Positions 1 through 5,330 of a stretch of DNA of 5,440 nucleotides are shown in pieces. Positions within the stretch are counted from its first letter, which is position 1. Every line of letters starts with the position of its first letter. The stretch is from Acidobacteriota bacterium (GTDB lineage: Bacteria > Acidobacteriota > Terriglobia > Terriglobales > Acidobacteriaceae). The translations under genes were made by a program, and so were the position numbers. Under the pieces are notes generated by a model that searched no databases, had not been told where the DNA came from, and saw nothing but the letters and a program-made list of their open reading frames with translations. Location of the stretch: positions 1 to 5,440 of the forward strand of contig JAJZFE010000477.1 of the NCBI GenBank assembly GCA_021798655.1, in the 5' to 3' direction.

Positions 1-185
1 TCAATCACCTGCGCACCGGCTTGCAGGTACAGCTCGTGCACGCTGCGAACCATCTCCGGTTGCGTGACGTTCAACTCGTCGTAGCAGCGGTTGATGAACA
101 CGCCGCAACCGTACAACATCGTTCCCATCGCACCGTCGCACAGCACTGTCTCACCGGCGAAGAGCTTGTCTACTGCGGCCTCCAT
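1..185 (-). CDS. Homocysteine S-methyltransferase (MetH-type N-terminal domain), 5' end only
   Basis: Reading leftward from ATG at 185-183 gives 61 uninterrupted codons that leave the window at position 1, so only the N-terminus is visible. The protein starts MEAAVDKLFAGETVLCDGAMG and contains LCDGAMGTMLY, then FINRCYDELN, QPEMV and YLQAGAQVI. This series is the start of the homocysteine S-methyltransferase barrel found in MetH and in bifunctional homocysteine methyltransferase/methylenetetrahydrofolate reductase proteins. The family moves a methyl group to homocysteine to make methionine in the cytoplasm. The zinc-binding cysteines of the family lie further on, outside the window. A Shine-Dalgarno AGGAG (194-190) sits 4 nt before the ATG and supports this start. 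The gene is divergent from the exported-protein gene at 379. Whether it is full MetH, the MetH-MetF fusion or a stand-alone methyltransferase cannot be decided here. Confidence 0.88.
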   Translation of the reverse strand, partial: MEAAVDKLFAGETVLCDGAMGTMLYGCGVFINRCYDELNVTQPEMVRSVHELYLQAGAQVI

Positions 186-310
186 GTGGCTCCTGTCCTG
201 CACGCCTGTTTCGGTTCCATCATCCTCGGGCGTAACCTTCATGGTATAACGTCAACCGCGTGCAGACACGCCACCGGCGGGTCGGATACACATACCCGCT
301 CACTTCCGCC

Positions 311-319
311 TGATATACT
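311..319 (+). promoter_or_regulatory. Candidate extended -10 promoter for the rightward gene pair
   Basis: TGATATACT matches the extended -10 form TGnTATAAT, with TATACT at 314-319. There is no convincing -35 hexamer 16-18 bp upstream, as is usual for extended -10 promoters. Transcription would start near 326, leaving a leader of about 50 nt before the TTG start at 379. The rest of 186-363 holds no gene that I can support. On the minus strand TATACC (248-243) is a weak -10 candidate for the methyltransferase. I looked for and did not see a SAM or cobalamin riboswitch in this divergent region. Confidence 0.3.
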
Positions 320-365
320 CGTCATACTTGGTTAGCAGTCCCTAGCGCGGCGAGCGCACCGGTTT

Positions 366-369
366 GGAG
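366..369 (+). promoter_or_regulatory. Ribosome binding site deciding the start at 379
   Basis: GGAG lies 9 nt upstream of the TTG at 379. The alternative in-frame TTG at 364 overlaps this motif and has no purine-rich site of its own, only GCGCACCGGT upstream. This favours the downstream TTG, which also gives a more ordinary signal peptide (MKIRS...). Confidence 0.45.
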
Positions 370-378
370 TGGTTTACG

Positions 379-2067
379 TTGAAGATTCGAAGTGTCAAAG
401 CCCAGCTCTTTGCTGGCCTTCTGTTGGCTGTTGCTACGCTGGTTCCGACTGCCTGTCGGCGGCCTCTTTACTACTACCCGCAGTACAACTATGCGGGTCG
501 GCCTACTCCTCCCAGCGGTCTGCTCTATCGCGTCATGGCCGCCTACACCGCCAACGGCACCAGCGGTGGGCTCGAGGTCCTCGACGGATTCAATGATCTG
601 CGCGGAAACATTCAGGACACGATTCAGCGCTTCTCCATCTCGGGATACTCCGAAGCCAACCCGATCAGCATCATCAACTACCCGGAGCAGTTGACGGGCT
701 ATGTCCTGTCGCTCAATGACGGCAACTTGACGGCCATCAACTACGGCAAGGAAACCAGCTCTGGAACAGCGGCCGGCTTCAATGCCAACTCACCTTCAGC
801 CGCTGCCACGCCGACGGGAATCGTATTCGCAGGCGCTGCCGAGCAGTCCGGCCAGCTCGTCATGTCCACTGGCGGAAGCACCTATGCCTTCAGTCTGCCC
901 AACGTCGACAAGGTAGCCGTCAATCCTGGCGGCACGGTTGTTCTCGCGATGGTGCGTAACTCCAATACGCTGTACCGAATCGTCAAACTGCCCGCCACCA
1001 CCACGCCCATTCTGCCTCCTGGTTACGTCGACTGCGAGCCGCTGCTGCTGCCCACCTACTGCGTGGTCCCGGTCGCGGGCACCTACGACCGGCCCAGCAA
1101 TGTGTACTTCTCGATCGACGGCAACACAGCCTACGTGCTGAACTGTGGCCAGGAGTGTGGTGGCAACACCTCCAGCGTCGGCTTCCTGCAGATGGCCGCG
1201 CTGCAGTACACCAACGTTCCTACCGTGAATCCGCTCAGCAGCACAGCGCCTTCGCCAGCACAGACACTACCCGTCGCCAATCCGGTGCCGATCCCCGGAG
1301 GCGTCACCGCGGCCATCGCCGACAGCAACTACCTGTATCTCGCCGGGCAGCAACTGCAGGGCAACGGCCTCTTCGCCGGAAACCTGACACTGCTGCAGCT
1401 CAGCACCGATACCATCGCGAACACCTACAGCATCTCCGACGGCACGCACACCAGGATGCTATTTGCCGACAACAACACTCTTTGGATCGGTGCCTCCCAA
1501 TGCACCAACGGCGTGCGCGCCGCACTCGCATCCGCTGGCGGAACAACACAGGCCGCGAACACGAACTGCCTCACCCGCTTTACCACCGACTCCACCTTCA
1601 ACGGCGGCAGCAACGCGGTGCTTCCATCGTGGTCCTCCAACACGGCATACACCGTTGGGCAGGAAGTCTCCGACGGCACCAACATCGAGGTCGTCCAGAC
1701 GGCTGGTACTTCGAGCGGCAGCGCTCCATCGTGGAAGGCCGGCAACGATGCGACCACCACGGACGGACAGGTCACCTGGGTCAACATTGGCGCGGTCAGC
1801 CCGGTCCAGATCATCCCGGCTGTGACGCCCAACAGCAGCCTGCTGACTGTGCAGTATCCGAATACGAACCAGAACCCGTACTACTACGACAGCCTTACGG
1901 GCCTCTGCTGGGTTCAGAACCTCGGCAAGATCTACACCGCATACGGTGGTCAGATCCATATCTTCAACACGGCCGACGGCTCCGAACGCAGCAACTTCTT
2001 CGCCACCGTGCAGGGCACGGTGAACGACGTAGCCTACATCGACGCTCTCACCAACGAAGCGAACTAG
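379..2067 (+). CDS. Exported, probable lipid-anchored protein with beta-propeller-like repeats
   Basis: The 562-residue product starts with a basic stretch (MKIRSVKAQ), then a hydrophobic core (about 10-22), then PTAC with Cys26. This is a lipoprotein-like signal, but proline at -3 makes the lipobox atypical. The mature chain begins RRPLYYYPQYNYAGRP and is rich in Gly, Ser, Thr, Asn and Ala. Short beta-strand patterns recur (GYVLSLNDGNLTAINYG, STYAFSLPNVDKVAVNPGG, IDGNTAYVLN, SNYLYLAGQQL, NTLWIGASQC, GQIHIFNTADGS). These read like blades of a YVTN/NHL-type beta-propeller. Several scattered cysteines fit disulfides outside the cytoplasm. Residues about 414-471 form a distinct module (SWSSNTAYTVGQEV ... 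SAPSW ... TTTDGQVTWVNIG) like those in phage tail and secreted proteins. Start codon TTG 379 was chosen because of GGAG at 366-369; TTG 364 would add five residues. The deacetylase gene follows after 17 bp. I do not recognise a specific function; a surface binding or envelope role is inference. Confidence 0.75.
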   Translation: MKIRSVKAQLFAGLLLAVATLVPTACRRPLYYYPQYNYAGRPTPPSGLLYRVMAAYTANGTSGGLEVLDGFNDLRGNIQDTIQRFSISGYSEANPISIINYPEQLTGYVLSLNDGNLTAINYGKETSSGTAAGFNANSPSAAATPTGIVFAGAAEQSGQLVMSTGGSTYAFSLPNVDKVAVNPGGTVVLAMVRNSNTLYRIVKLPATTTPILPPGYVDCEPLLLPTYCVVPVAGTYDRPSNVYFSIDGNTAYVLNCGQECGGNTSSVGFLQMAALQYTNVPTVNPLSSTAPSPAQTLPVANPVPIPGGVTAAIADSNYLYLAGQQLQGNGLFAGNLTLLQLSTDTIANTYSISDGTHTRMLFADNNTLWIGASQCTNGVRAALASAGGTTQAANTNCLTRFTTDSTFNGGSNAVLPSWSSNTAYTVGQEVSDGTNIEVVQTAGTSSGSAPSWKAGNDATTTDGQVTWVNIGAVSPVQIIPAVTPNSSLLTVQYPNTNQNPYYYDSLTGLCWVQNLGKIYTAYGGQIHIFNTADGSERSNFFATVQGTVNDVAYIDALTNEAN

Positions 2068-2084
2068 TACCAAGCAACTCTGCC

Positions 2085-2822
2085 ATGCCAGCAGGTGCCT
2101 CCAACCATGTCGACGTTCTCGCCATCGCCGCTCATCGCGATGACGTGGAACAGACCTGCGGAGGCACCTTGCTCGTGCAGCAGGCGCTCGGTTGGAAGAC
2201 CGGCATCCTGGACCTGACGCGCGGCGAGGCTGGCACGCGCGGCTCGGCGGCAGAGCGTGCCGCCGAAGCCGATGCCGCTGCGAAGATCCTGCGCGTCAGC
2301 TACCGCGAGGCGCTCGACCTGCCCGACGGCAACGTGCAGAACACACTCGAAAATCGCCTGAAAATAGCCGCCGTTTTGCGGAGGGTACGGCCGCGGGTCG
2401 TCATCCTGCCATACTGGCAAGGTCGACATCCGGATCACTACACCACAGCGACTCTGGGCTACGAGGCCTGCTTCGCCGCCGGGCTCACCAAACTGGACCT
2501 GCCCGCCGAGCACGGCGCTCCGCATCGGCCGTACAAGGTGCTCTACGCCTCGCTCTATGCGGACGTTCGGCCTACCTTCGTCGTAGACATCACCGCGCAC
2601 ATCGAGACCCGCCAGCAGGCCTTGCTGGCCTATCGCTCGCAGTACGGTGAGCAGCCAACCGGCTTAGGCCTCTTCGTCCCGGAGGCTGACATCCGCGAGC
2701 GCATGTTCTCCACCGCGCGACACTACGGCCTACTCGCGGGCATCCGCTACGCCGAGCCGTTCGTGCAACGCGAGGTCTCCGCCGTCACCGACCTGATGCA
2801 GTTGCCAGTGCAGAGCATCTAG
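2085..2822 (+). CDS. bshB1: BshB1-like N-acetylglucosaminyl-malate deacetylase (LmbE/PIG-L family)
   Basis: The 245-residue product matches the BshB1 layout over its full length. It has a zinc motif AHRDDVE at 16-22, RGEAGTRG at 47-54, ALDLPDG at 76-82, HPDH at 115-118, FVVDIT at 165-170, AYRSQYG at 182-188 and ARHYGLLAGIRYAEPF at 211-226. In established bacillithiol synthesis BshB removes the acetyl group from GlcNAc-malate before BshC adds cysteine. His17, Asp20 and His118 are the expected metal ligands and Asp19 the expected catalytic base. The usual AHPDD motif here reads AHRDD. ATG 2085 was chosen because the homologous part begins at about residue 8 (HVDVLAIAAH). There is no clear Shine-Dalgarno, so translation may be coupled to the gene ending 17 bp upstream. 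The reading frame is open far upstream, but that part overlaps the exported-protein gene and shows no family similarity. A related thiol or sugar deacetylase is the main alternative; bshA and bshC are not in view. Confidence 0.85.
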   Translation: MPAGASNHVDVLAIAAHRDDVEQTCGGTLLVQQALGWKTGILDLTRGEAGTRGSAAERAAEADAAAKILRVSYREALDLPDGNVQNTLENRLKIAAVLRRVRPRVVILPYWQGRHPDHYTTATLGYEACFAAGLTKLDLPAEHGAPHRPYKVLYASLYADVRPTFVVDITAHIETRQQALLAYRSQYGEQPTGLGLFVPEADIRERMFSTARHYGLLAGIRYAEPFVQREVSAVTDLMQLPVQSI

Positions 2823-2826
2823 CTGC

Positions 2827-2950
2827 CGTTCCCTCTCAGGTGTAGTCGCCAGCACTCTTCATAATTTGTCATTCCGCAGCCTTCACGATTTGTCATCCCG
2901 CAGCGCAGCGGAGGGATCTGCTTGGGCGGCGACTACACCTGATGGGAATG
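2827..2950. repeat. MITE-like inverted repeat between convergent genes
   Basis: TCAGGTGTAGTCGCC at 2836-2850 recurs exactly inverted at 2942-2928, a perfect 15-bp pair around a 77-bp centre. With a 1-nt gap the arms extend outward to 2827 (CGTTCCC) and 2950 (CATTCCC on the other strand), about 23-24 bp each. The right arm contains the last codons and TAG stop of the minus-strand P-loop gene, so a sequence related to that gene's 3' end lies inverted beside the deacetylase stop. The centre holds two 24-bp tandem units and a GTCATCCCGCAGCG...GGATCTGCTT segment. It could be a small non-autonomous element, an inverted duplication of a gene end, or a long-range hairpin acting as a bidirectional terminator. 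It lacks a U-tract and has no obvious target-site duplication. Confidence 0.7.
2857..2904. repeat. Two imperfect 24-bp tandem units inside the inverted repeat
   Basis: Units at 2857-2880 and 2881-2904 both begin CTTCA, contain ATTTGTCAT and end CCGCAGC; they differ at three positions by my count. The second runs into GCAGCGGAGGGATCTGCTT (2902-2920). That extended form resembles a dispersed intergenic repeat I associate with Acidobacteriota, where a GTCAT...GGATCT core recurs. The segment has only a weak hairpin (CCGC/GCGG around AGCGCA) and no coding potential that I can support. Confidence 0.6.
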
Positions 2951-3565
2951 CGCTATAGCTGCTGCCTCGGCTACAAATGAGACCAACTCCGGCGGGCAGT
3001 ACACAGGCGCCTGAAAGCTGAACCGGCGCTTGCCCGCAAGCAGCCTGCCTGAGACGCCGTCCCAGACCTCGCCGAACTCAGCGCCCTGCGGCACGACCAG
3101 CGCGTCCACGCGGTCCAGGTAGCGTTTGGCGGAGTCCTTGAAGTCCACCACCGTCGGGTCCAGTACACTCAGCGACAGGTCCGGCTGCAGGAAGCGCAGC
3201 ACGCTGTTGGACTCCACGATCACCGCGCTGCCTGCATCGTCGGCAGCGGCGATCAGCTGCCGGATGCGCGGCATCGCCTCGGCAAGCTGGCCCTGGCGCG
3301 TTCGCACCCAGAACGACTTCACGGCTCCGGCAGCCAGATAGCGCGAGCTGTCCGTGCCGCTGGCGAACTCGCGTTCCTCGGAGATGGCGATCGTGTGATC
3401 CGCTGTCTCGCAGTCGCAGGGCTCGCCGTTGGCAGAGCAGACGCCGTGGCCGAACTGCGTGATCTTGATCGCCGTCCATCGCTGCTCGGGCAGCGCAGCG
3501 ATCAGGCCGGCGACGACGCTCGTCTTGCCGATGTTGCGGGTGTGTCCGCCGACGACGACGACCAT
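2933..3565 (-). CDS. MobB-like P-loop NTP-binding protein
   Basis: The 210-residue product opens MVVVVGGHTRNIGKTS, a beta-strand followed by a nucleotide-binding loop. The loop reads G-x5-GKT (GHTRNIGKT, 7-15), the spacing seen in BioD/CobQ-type proteins, and not the usual G-x4-GKT. KITQFGHG at 34-41 and DSSRYLAAGA at 72-81 resemble the K...HG and DSxRxxxAGA segments of MobB, the accessory protein of molybdopterin guanine dinucleotide synthesis. VIVES at 115-119 takes the place of the MobB VEG strand end. A cysteine group C43, C50, C52 (CSANGEPCDC) could bind metal. The end, TAG at 2935-2933, lies in the right arm of an inverted repeat. ATG 3565 has a G7 tract 3 nt upstream; GTG 3577 with AGGG upstream would add four residues. 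An in-frame TGA 18 nt before the GTG excludes longer forms. No mob or moa genes are nearby, so a molybdenum cofactor role is inference. Confidence 0.75.
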   Translation of the reverse strand: MVVVVGGHTRNIGKTSVVAGLIAALPEQRWTAIKITQFGHGVCSANGEPCDCETADHTIAISEEREFASGTDSSRYLAAGAVKSFWVRTRQGQLAEAMPRIRQLIAAADDAGSAVIVESNSVLRFLQPDLSLSVLDPTVVDFKDSAKRYLDRVDALVVPQGAEFGEVWDGVSGRLLAGKRRFSFQAPVYCPPELVSFVAEAAAIAHSHQV

Positions 3566-3575
3566 GTACCCCCCC

Positions 3576-3623
3576 ACTTGGCCCTGAAGCCCTCAACCGA
3601 CTTGGCCCTGAAGCCCTCAACCG
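3576..3623. repeat. Perfect 24-bp tandem duplication at the 5' end of the MobB-like gene
   Basis: Two identical 24-bp units (3576-3599 and 3600-3623), each beginning ACTTGGCCCTGAAGCCC, lie directly upstream of the MobB-like start. On the coding strand each unit includes an AGGG that could serve as a Shine-Dalgarno and a TGA in frame with the gene. The first unit overlaps the alternative GTG start at 3577-3575 and abuts the seven-C run at 3569-3575. Exact identity suggests a recent slippage duplication or active upkeep. Confidence 0.9.
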
Positions 3624-3705
3624 ATCCAACTAGCGGTGGACTTGCCTGCCGCTGGAGGGATCGCGAAAACAACCTGGCCAGCGTTTCTCGGAGACCACTT
3701 TCGTG

Positions 3706-3711
3706 ATTATA
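3706..3711 (-). promoter_or_regulatory. Candidate -10 element for the MobB-like gene
   Basis: On the minus strand TATAAT is an exact -10 consensus in the gap between the end of lpxD and the MobB-like start. No good -35 lies 16-18 bp upstream; TTGACC nearby is only 7 bp away. If used, transcription starts near 3699 and leaves a leader of about 130 nt that holds the 24-bp duplication. Nothing else in 3624-3732 looks like a gene or a terminator. Confidence 0.3.
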
Positions 3712-3732
3712 GTGGCTCGGTCAAGCCTTCGA

Positions 3733-4533
3733 TTACTTCAGCCGCCGCACCTTGGCCATCGTCTTCAGGAAGTCGCGGACCGGCTCGGCGGGGGTTCCGG
3801 CGAACATCTCACCTTCGCCGGTGACGGTCTTGCCGGGGTACACGCCTCCCTGGCCGCCGAGGATCACTCCCCTGCCGATGGTGACGTGGTCGCCAAGGCC
3901 GACCTGCCCGGCCAGGATCGCCCCGTCCTCGATGACGCAGGAGCCCGAGATGCCCACCTGCGAGGCGATCACCACATGCTGCCCGATGCGGCAGTTATGG
4001 CCGATCTGCACCAGGTTGTCGATCTTCGTGCCCTTGCCGATACGCGTTTCGCCGAGCGCACCGCGGTCGATGGTAGTGTTCGCGCCGATCTCCACGTCGT
4101 CCTCGACGATGAGCCTGCCCTGCTGCGGGAACAGGATGTACTCGCCCGTCGTCCGGTGGCGGACGTAGCCGAAGCCCGTGGAGCCGAGCACCGCGCCGGC
4201 CTGCACAATAACGCGGCTGCCCAACTCGACGCCGCGCAGAATCTTCGCACCGGGGCCGATGGAGACATTGGGCGACTCGACGGCGAGGACGCGGGGGTCT
4301 TTCCCGGCGGGCTGGCCGGTCACGAGCGCGGGCGGGGCGAGGATGATGCCCGCCTTGCTGGCCACCGCTGCCGTGAGCGAGGCGGCATCCTGCGCGAAGA
4401 CGAGCGCGTCGGAGGTAGCGTCGTCCAGCCCGGAGACGCGGCTGACAGTGGGGCGGTTGAGCACCTTCGCCGGGCCAGGCTTCGGTTCAAGCCCGGCTAA
4501 AACGGCGATCTGGTCAAGGGTGAGGGTCTTCAT
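3733..4533 (-). CDS. lpxD: UDP-3-O-acylglucosamine N-acyltransferase (LpxD), short form
   Basis: LpxD adds the second (N-linked) 3-hydroxyacyl chain from acyl-ACP to UDP-3-O-acylglucosamine, the third step of lipid A synthesis, in the cytoplasm. The 266-residue product has an N-terminal region like the LpxD uridine-binding domain ([10 protein letters not shown]...[11 protein letters not shown], about 30-54). Hexapeptide repeats of a left-handed beta-helix follow, with GSTGFGYVR at 118-125, [20 protein letters not shown] at 147-166 and NLVQIGHN at 173-180, whose His179 matches the catalytic histidine. [20 protein letters not shown] and a basic tail end it. E. coli LpxD has 341 residues. Between VESP (85-88) and [12 protein letters not shown] (112-123) roughly 50-70 residues of linker and helix coils seem absent. 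ATG 4533 starts [10 protein letters not shown], as the family usually does; ATG 4569 would add 12 residues, and neither has a good Shine-Dalgarno. A second, truncated copy lies at 5331-5440. Confidence 0.9.
   Translation of the reverse strand: MKTLTLDQIAVLAGLEPKPGPAKVLNRPTVSRVSGLDDATSDALVFAQDAASLTAAVASKAGIILAPPALVTGQPAGKDPRVLAVESPNVSIGPGAKILRGVELGSRVIVQAGAVLGSTGFGYVRHRTTGEYILFPQQGRLIVEDDVEIGANTTIDRGALGETRIGKGTKIDNLVQIGHNCRIGQHVVIASQVGISGSCVIEDGAILAGQVGLGDHVTIGRGVILGGQGGVYPGKTVTGEGEMFAGTPAEPVRDFLKTMAKVRRLK
4373..4448. repeat. Direct repeat, left copy (inside lpxD), matching 5365-5440
   Basis: This stretch encodes about lpxD residues 29-54. It aligns without gaps to 5365-5440, with six mismatches in 76 bp by my count. 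The spacing of the two copies is 992 bp and the vapBC pair lies between them. The right copy ends only because the window ends, so the true repeat may be longer on its right side. Similarity stops on the left side a few bases before 5365. Confidence 0.9.
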
Positions 4534-4593
4534 AGGGTCGCTATCACGCTCCAGTGCGCTGAGACCCATTGTAGATGTGAGGGCAATTGAATA

Positions 4594-4635
4594 TGCACTG
4601 AAATAAAATATTGCACCGATCTCAGTTTAGGTGCA
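4594..4635. promoter_or_regulatory. Candidate VapB operator: repeated TGCAC half-sites
   Basis: TGCACC at 4612-4617 and GGTGCA at 4630-4635 form a perfect 6-bp inverted repeat with a 12-bp spacer. Another TGCAC lies at 4594-4598, 18 bp from the middle one. The sites bracket the likely vapB -10 region and precede the antitoxin start. Ribbon-helix-helix antitoxins commonly repress their own operon by binding such repeats, so an autoregulatory operator is the natural reading. It remains inference from position and symmetry. Confidence 0.4.
4604..4609 (+). promoter_or_regulatory. Candidate -10 element for vapBC
   Basis: TAAAAT matches five of six -10 consensus bases in the AT-rich stretch between lpxD and vapB. 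TTGAAT at 4587-4592 resembles a -35 but is only 11 bp away, so the pair is not standard. Transcription would begin near 4616, inside the candidate operator. On the opposite strand TACAAT (4573-4568) is a possible -10 for lpxD; if used, it would favour the 4533 start over 4569. Confidence 0.25.
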
Positions 4636-4645
4636 GACTTTACTC

Positions 4646-4885
4646 ATGAGGGCGAACATCAATTTAGACGCCGACGTCTATACCTTTGCCTCAAGCTACG
4701 CGAGTGCGAAGGGCATACCTCTGGGAGCGGCCATCAGCGAACTTCTCCGCCGCGCCGAACAGGCACCCGAGCAACCGACCGCCCTGATGACGACGAGCAT
4801 GAGTGGCTTACTGGTGAAAGCAAGAGCCGGCCGTGTGGTCACTCCGGGAATGGTCAGGGAACTCTCAGAGGACGATCTTGACTGA
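4646..4885 (+). CDS. VapB-type antitoxin (ribbon-helix-helix)
   Basis: The 79-residue product starts MRANINLDADVYTFASSYAS. A short beta-strand (ANINLD) followed by two helices (about 9-20 and 26-38) is the ribbon-helix-helix pattern of DNA-binding antitoxins. The C-terminal half (MSGLLVKARAGRVVTPGMV, ending in acidic LSEDDLD) would be the toxin-binding part. ATG 4646 was chosen because homology-like sequence begins there. GTG 4631 would add five residues but lies inside the inverted-repeat operator. AGGT at 4629-4632 is 13 nt away, a poor Shine-Dalgarno. The last 8 bp overlap the toxin start, the usual coupled arrangement. The antitoxin is expected to neutralise the PIN toxin and repress the operon. 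The family is inferred from fold pattern and partner. Confidence 0.8.
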   Translation: MRANINLDADVYTFASSYASAKGIPLGAAISELLRRAEQAPEQPTALMTTSMSGLLVKARAGRVVTPGMVRELSEDDLD

Positions 4886-5315
4886 GCCGCCGACGCATCT
4901 TTTGGACGTCAATGTGGTTCTGGCTTTGTTGGACCAGGCCCACATCCACAACGAGAGGGTGGAGGAGTGGTTCGACACTCCCGGCTTGCAGTGGGCGATG
5001 TGCGCCTTCACCGAAGCTGGCGTTCTGCGATTTCTCACACGGCCAAAGACCGGCGGAATGAGCATGGAACAGGTCTCCGCGATGCTGGATAGGCTGCGAC
5101 AGCAACCGGGGTATCACTATCAACCAGTGACTGAGAACTGGAGCGCACTCACCAGGCCGTTTGCCAAGCGCGTGCATGGGCACAATCAGGTGACGGATGC
5201 CTACCTGCTTGGCGTTGCAATCAGGGAAGGACTGGTGCTGACCACCTTCGACAAGGCGCTGCTGCATCTGGCCGGGGAGTACAGGCGCAACATTCTTGTG
5301 CTGGAGGCAAGTTGA
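4878..5315 (+). CDS. vapC: VapC-type PIN-domain ribonuclease toxin
   Basis: The 145-residue product is a complete PIN domain. HLLDVNVVLALLD carries Asp10, FTEAGVLRFLT carries Glu46, HNQVTDAYLLGVA carries Asp107 and LTTFDKALL carries Asp125. These four acidic residues form the Mg2+-binding nuclease site, and the pattern fits the Mtu-type PIN toxin subfamily. VapC toxins cut RNA, often tRNA or 23S rRNA at single sites, and halt growth when freed from VapB. TTG 4878 is preferred: it gives MTEPPTHLLDVN, a typical start, overlaps the antitoxin by 8 bp and has AGAGG (4867-4871) 6 nt upstream. The in-frame GTG at 4833 lies deep in the antitoxin. The rare TTG start may keep toxin yield below antitoxin yield. 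All catalytic residues are present, so the toxin looks functional. Its target cannot be told from sequence. Confidence 0.88.
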   Translation: MTEPPTHLLDVNVVLALLDQAHIHNERVEEWFDTPGLQWAMCAFTEAGVLRFLTRPKTGGMSMEQVSAMLDRLRQQPGYHYQPVTENWSALTRPFAKRVHGHNQVTDAYLLGVAIREGLVLTTFDKALLHLAGEYRRNILVLEAS

Positions 5316-5330
5316 GTAAGACCGCAACCG

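Noticed and set aside
21..335. Open frame of 104 codons on the plus strand at the left edge
   Set aside because: It is antisense to the clear methyltransferase N-terminus (1-185) and its product resembles nothing I know.
186..363. SAM or cobalamin riboswitch upstream of the methyltransferase
   Set aside because: Expected by function, but I could not see the conserved core of either class in this short region.
1155..2084. Upstream extension of the deacetylase frame by about 310 codons
   Set aside because: It overlaps the exported-protein gene out of frame and reads as Arg/Gln/His-rich noise. Family similarity begins only after ATG 2085.
2857..2904. CRISPR-like repeats
   Set aside because: The two 24-bp units are directly adjacent with no spacers, and no cas genes are present.
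2823..2932. Standard bidirectional intrinsic terminator
   Set aside because: The arms are separated by 77 bp and no T-run follows on either strand.
3078..3629. 183-codon minus-strand frame containing RLRASGPS twice
   Set aside because: It is a shifted frame over the MobB-like gene. The amino acid repeat is only the 24-bp tandem duplication translated.
3706..3726. TTGACC with TATAAT as a complete promoter on the minus strand
   Set aside because: The two hexamers are only 7 bp apart, too close for a sigma-70 promoter. Only the -10 is kept, at low confidence.
3703..4500. Long plus-strand open frame of 265 codons opposite lpxD
   Set aside because: It is the antisense shadow of a strongly recognised lpxD. 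High GC content keeps such frames open.
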